A DNA stretch of 46,240 nt from a virus, in the IMG/VR virus record IMGVR_UViG_3300046516_001277, positions 1 to 46,240 of that record. One strand, given 5' to 3'. Shown here one piece after another: positions 46,001 through 46,240 of this stretch. The notes below the pieces were generated by a model. It was not told the DNA's origin. It ran no database searches and saw nothing but the letters and a program-made list of their open reading frames with translations. The first letter of the stretch is position 1. Each line of letters begins with the position of its first letter. The translations under genes were made by a program, and so were the position numbers.

Positions 46001-46240
46001 TCTCGTCGTTCGGCCTCCCGATCGAAGACGAACTACCCAAGCTCCTCGGCTCGGCCGTCCGGGGCGACGTCGGCCGGACCTTCCAACAAGCCTTCGGCAT
46101 GGTCAACCCGCTCTTCAAGTTCCCGGTGGAACAGGCGACCGGTACCCAACTCTTCAGCGGGCGAAAGCTCTCCGACCTTCAGCCATCGGAAATCGCCAGC
46201 CTGGGCGGCATCCTCCCGGACAACATTGCTCGGGCCCTGA
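43042..46240 (+). CDS. Giant internal virion protein, polyvalent-type (at least 1066 aa, right end missing)
   Basis: The frame is open from ATG 43042 (or the in-frame ATG at 43036) to the right edge. Residues 70-144 (GRAIRGLLGG...LPFSDTLGLT...DPSTYLGIGA) copy the shared module of the preceding protein. Long helical regions follow; FKTGVTVLFPAFHTRNLGSA near residues 710-729 and MVNPLFKFPVEQATGTQLFS near 1020-1040 resemble the LPD-type (large polyvalent protein) segments of phage internal proteins, e.g. LPD38. ENKWMKSLLPWYSFSRKNLP fits the same region. Such proteins are ejected with the genome and form or line the channel. No stop codon in the window, so the size is a minimum. Confidence 0.8.
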   Translation, partial: MGGFLDFLDPDARDAFQSAYLRKQQANDPSSIGTGLSPEDESSWLGRRLDESLGGLSYLGKLADKTFGGRAIRGLLGGRPEESLSVLPFSDTLGLTHESNVVQGTDLLNNLGLTTKGDDSWENQLAGFGAELALDPSTYLGIGALTKAGEAAAKGGQLAGKTSERILAGQAKLFDVGLPFQKSLFGVDRVPFNIGWPDTSAAIARNFLGVPLAAAGTGARAAEKYLGGPVDKVLGINPVTALGNVGEAGYRQFKALFNQPTQGATSRAGQDIAESVLTPKYNELADAVRQKSADISVDLAKIAGDDPIKQAMAERFMVRAAETPDSAQVQDKLQRFQQRLENESLANGERVKAATRAVQDTTLSDADRLKAIDEALTGSGMKDEYVRKNMDALKLIGDKTLADATQFGPQAARFSSIFTPDEVKLLGTHAQEATDLTKEWLQSERAGGSNTPNLLDVATNYFPSQKAILDKQPNENVFQYINRIKSDFDGRHEFMMSRIEPFRDIPGGRERINDLAKDARFSGPDRTIKTDLAAQDALIPILSGKTRFQLPPDSPILDKAKELADVLHDMNPVYAKEGKDFFDLDFAGRLKERGVANAKAVAGQDAVYYGIGKYAQPSAAFPEGGATKVVDLLEKLKLDGKPHPDAFPTSWTNSFDAAKNRLGLNKVDDVADLMVPNDLARDMMRFGRAWTSPEELKPVLQAWSMMSNLFKTGVTVLFPAFHTRNLGSALFNMWRDDALSLRGLNSAQKMVRGGYMDEAVASKLYPGMNLRDATYQAMKELAGTDTALTQQSRAGGLATGATANQSKVNIPTFSPQPETIGAMLNRWGRGLLPEDTQWETIRKGYNPFGVKGVAGTEDTNILIQRARQVQNSIEDTVRTAHYLEKRLQGADVLEASASAKKFHNDYNPETFTAFENKWMKSLLPWYSFSRKNLPPILEQLASEPGKITGATRLVSGVRDPSDFVPSFIGEGASIPIPGAPEGQQRYISSFGLPIEDELPKLLGSAVRGDVGRTFQQAFGMVNPLFKFPVEQATGTQLFSGRKLSDLQPSEIASLGGILPDNIARAL

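Noticed and set aside
1-46240. Integrase, attachment site or transposase
   Set aside because: No matching protein motifs or direct repeats flanking a tRNA were found; lifestyle cannot be decided from this window.

Overview
The window reads as a large part of a tailed double-stranded DNA phage (or prophage) genome. It has a scaffold protein, major capsid protein, terminase, portal, a beta-propeller tail nozzle-like protein and several very large internal virion proteins. No tape-measure or tail-sheath gene is visible, so a short-tailed (podovirus-like) virion is the best guess. DNA is GC-rich, genes are tightly packed, and ATGA/GTGA stop-start overlaps are the rule. Two small proteins end in an 'ADxLEExG...LR' motif that I associate with proteins of Gemmata-like planctomycetes, so a planctomycete host is suggested but not proven. 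No integrase, attachment site, complete tRNA or CRISPR array was found.

Layout. (1) 1-1445, leftward: an edge-truncated gene, a 209-residue unknown, a tRNA-like minihelix without an anticodon arm, and a clamp-loader-like AAA+ ATPase. (2) 1446-3003, no convincing gene: a leftward promoter with two palindromes, a dense two-orientation array of ACCTGGAG/CTCCAGGT elements, an AT-richer stretch, then about 700 nt of strongly helical sequence that looks like a large structured RNA on the + strand. (3) 3004-16810, rightward: a long operon of mostly small unknown genes that also holds a RuvC-like resolvase, CsrA, a replication-initiation-like protein, a PAPS-reductase-like ATP pyrophosphatase, a membrane-anchored beta-helix protein and a YkgJ-like metal-chelating protein; it ends at a bidirectional terminator. 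(4) 17001-20765: scaffold, major capsid protein and two head or decoration proteins, closed by a strong terminator. (5) 20832-25639: accessory or surface genes separated by terminators: glycine-rich Ig-like protein, membrane protein, papain-like domain with a Pro-Val hinge, secreted Ser/Cys-rich protein, and a duplicated-domain protein with an internal start. (6) 25709-39569: small and large terminase, portal, connector, fibre-like and nozzle-like proteins. (7) 39620-46240: internal virion proteins, including one with a kinase-like fold and one of over 1000 residues that runs off the right edge.

How it works together. The leftward AAA+ protein, the RuvC-like nuclease and the replication protein point to phage DNA replication and recombination; no DNA polymerase or helicase lies in the window. 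CsrA could reprogram host or phage mRNA. Regions 4, 6 and 7 form the packaging and virion programme, interrupted by the accessory block of region 5. The most novel-looking element is the putative large structured RNA at about 2278-2980, together with the repeat array and operators next to it.
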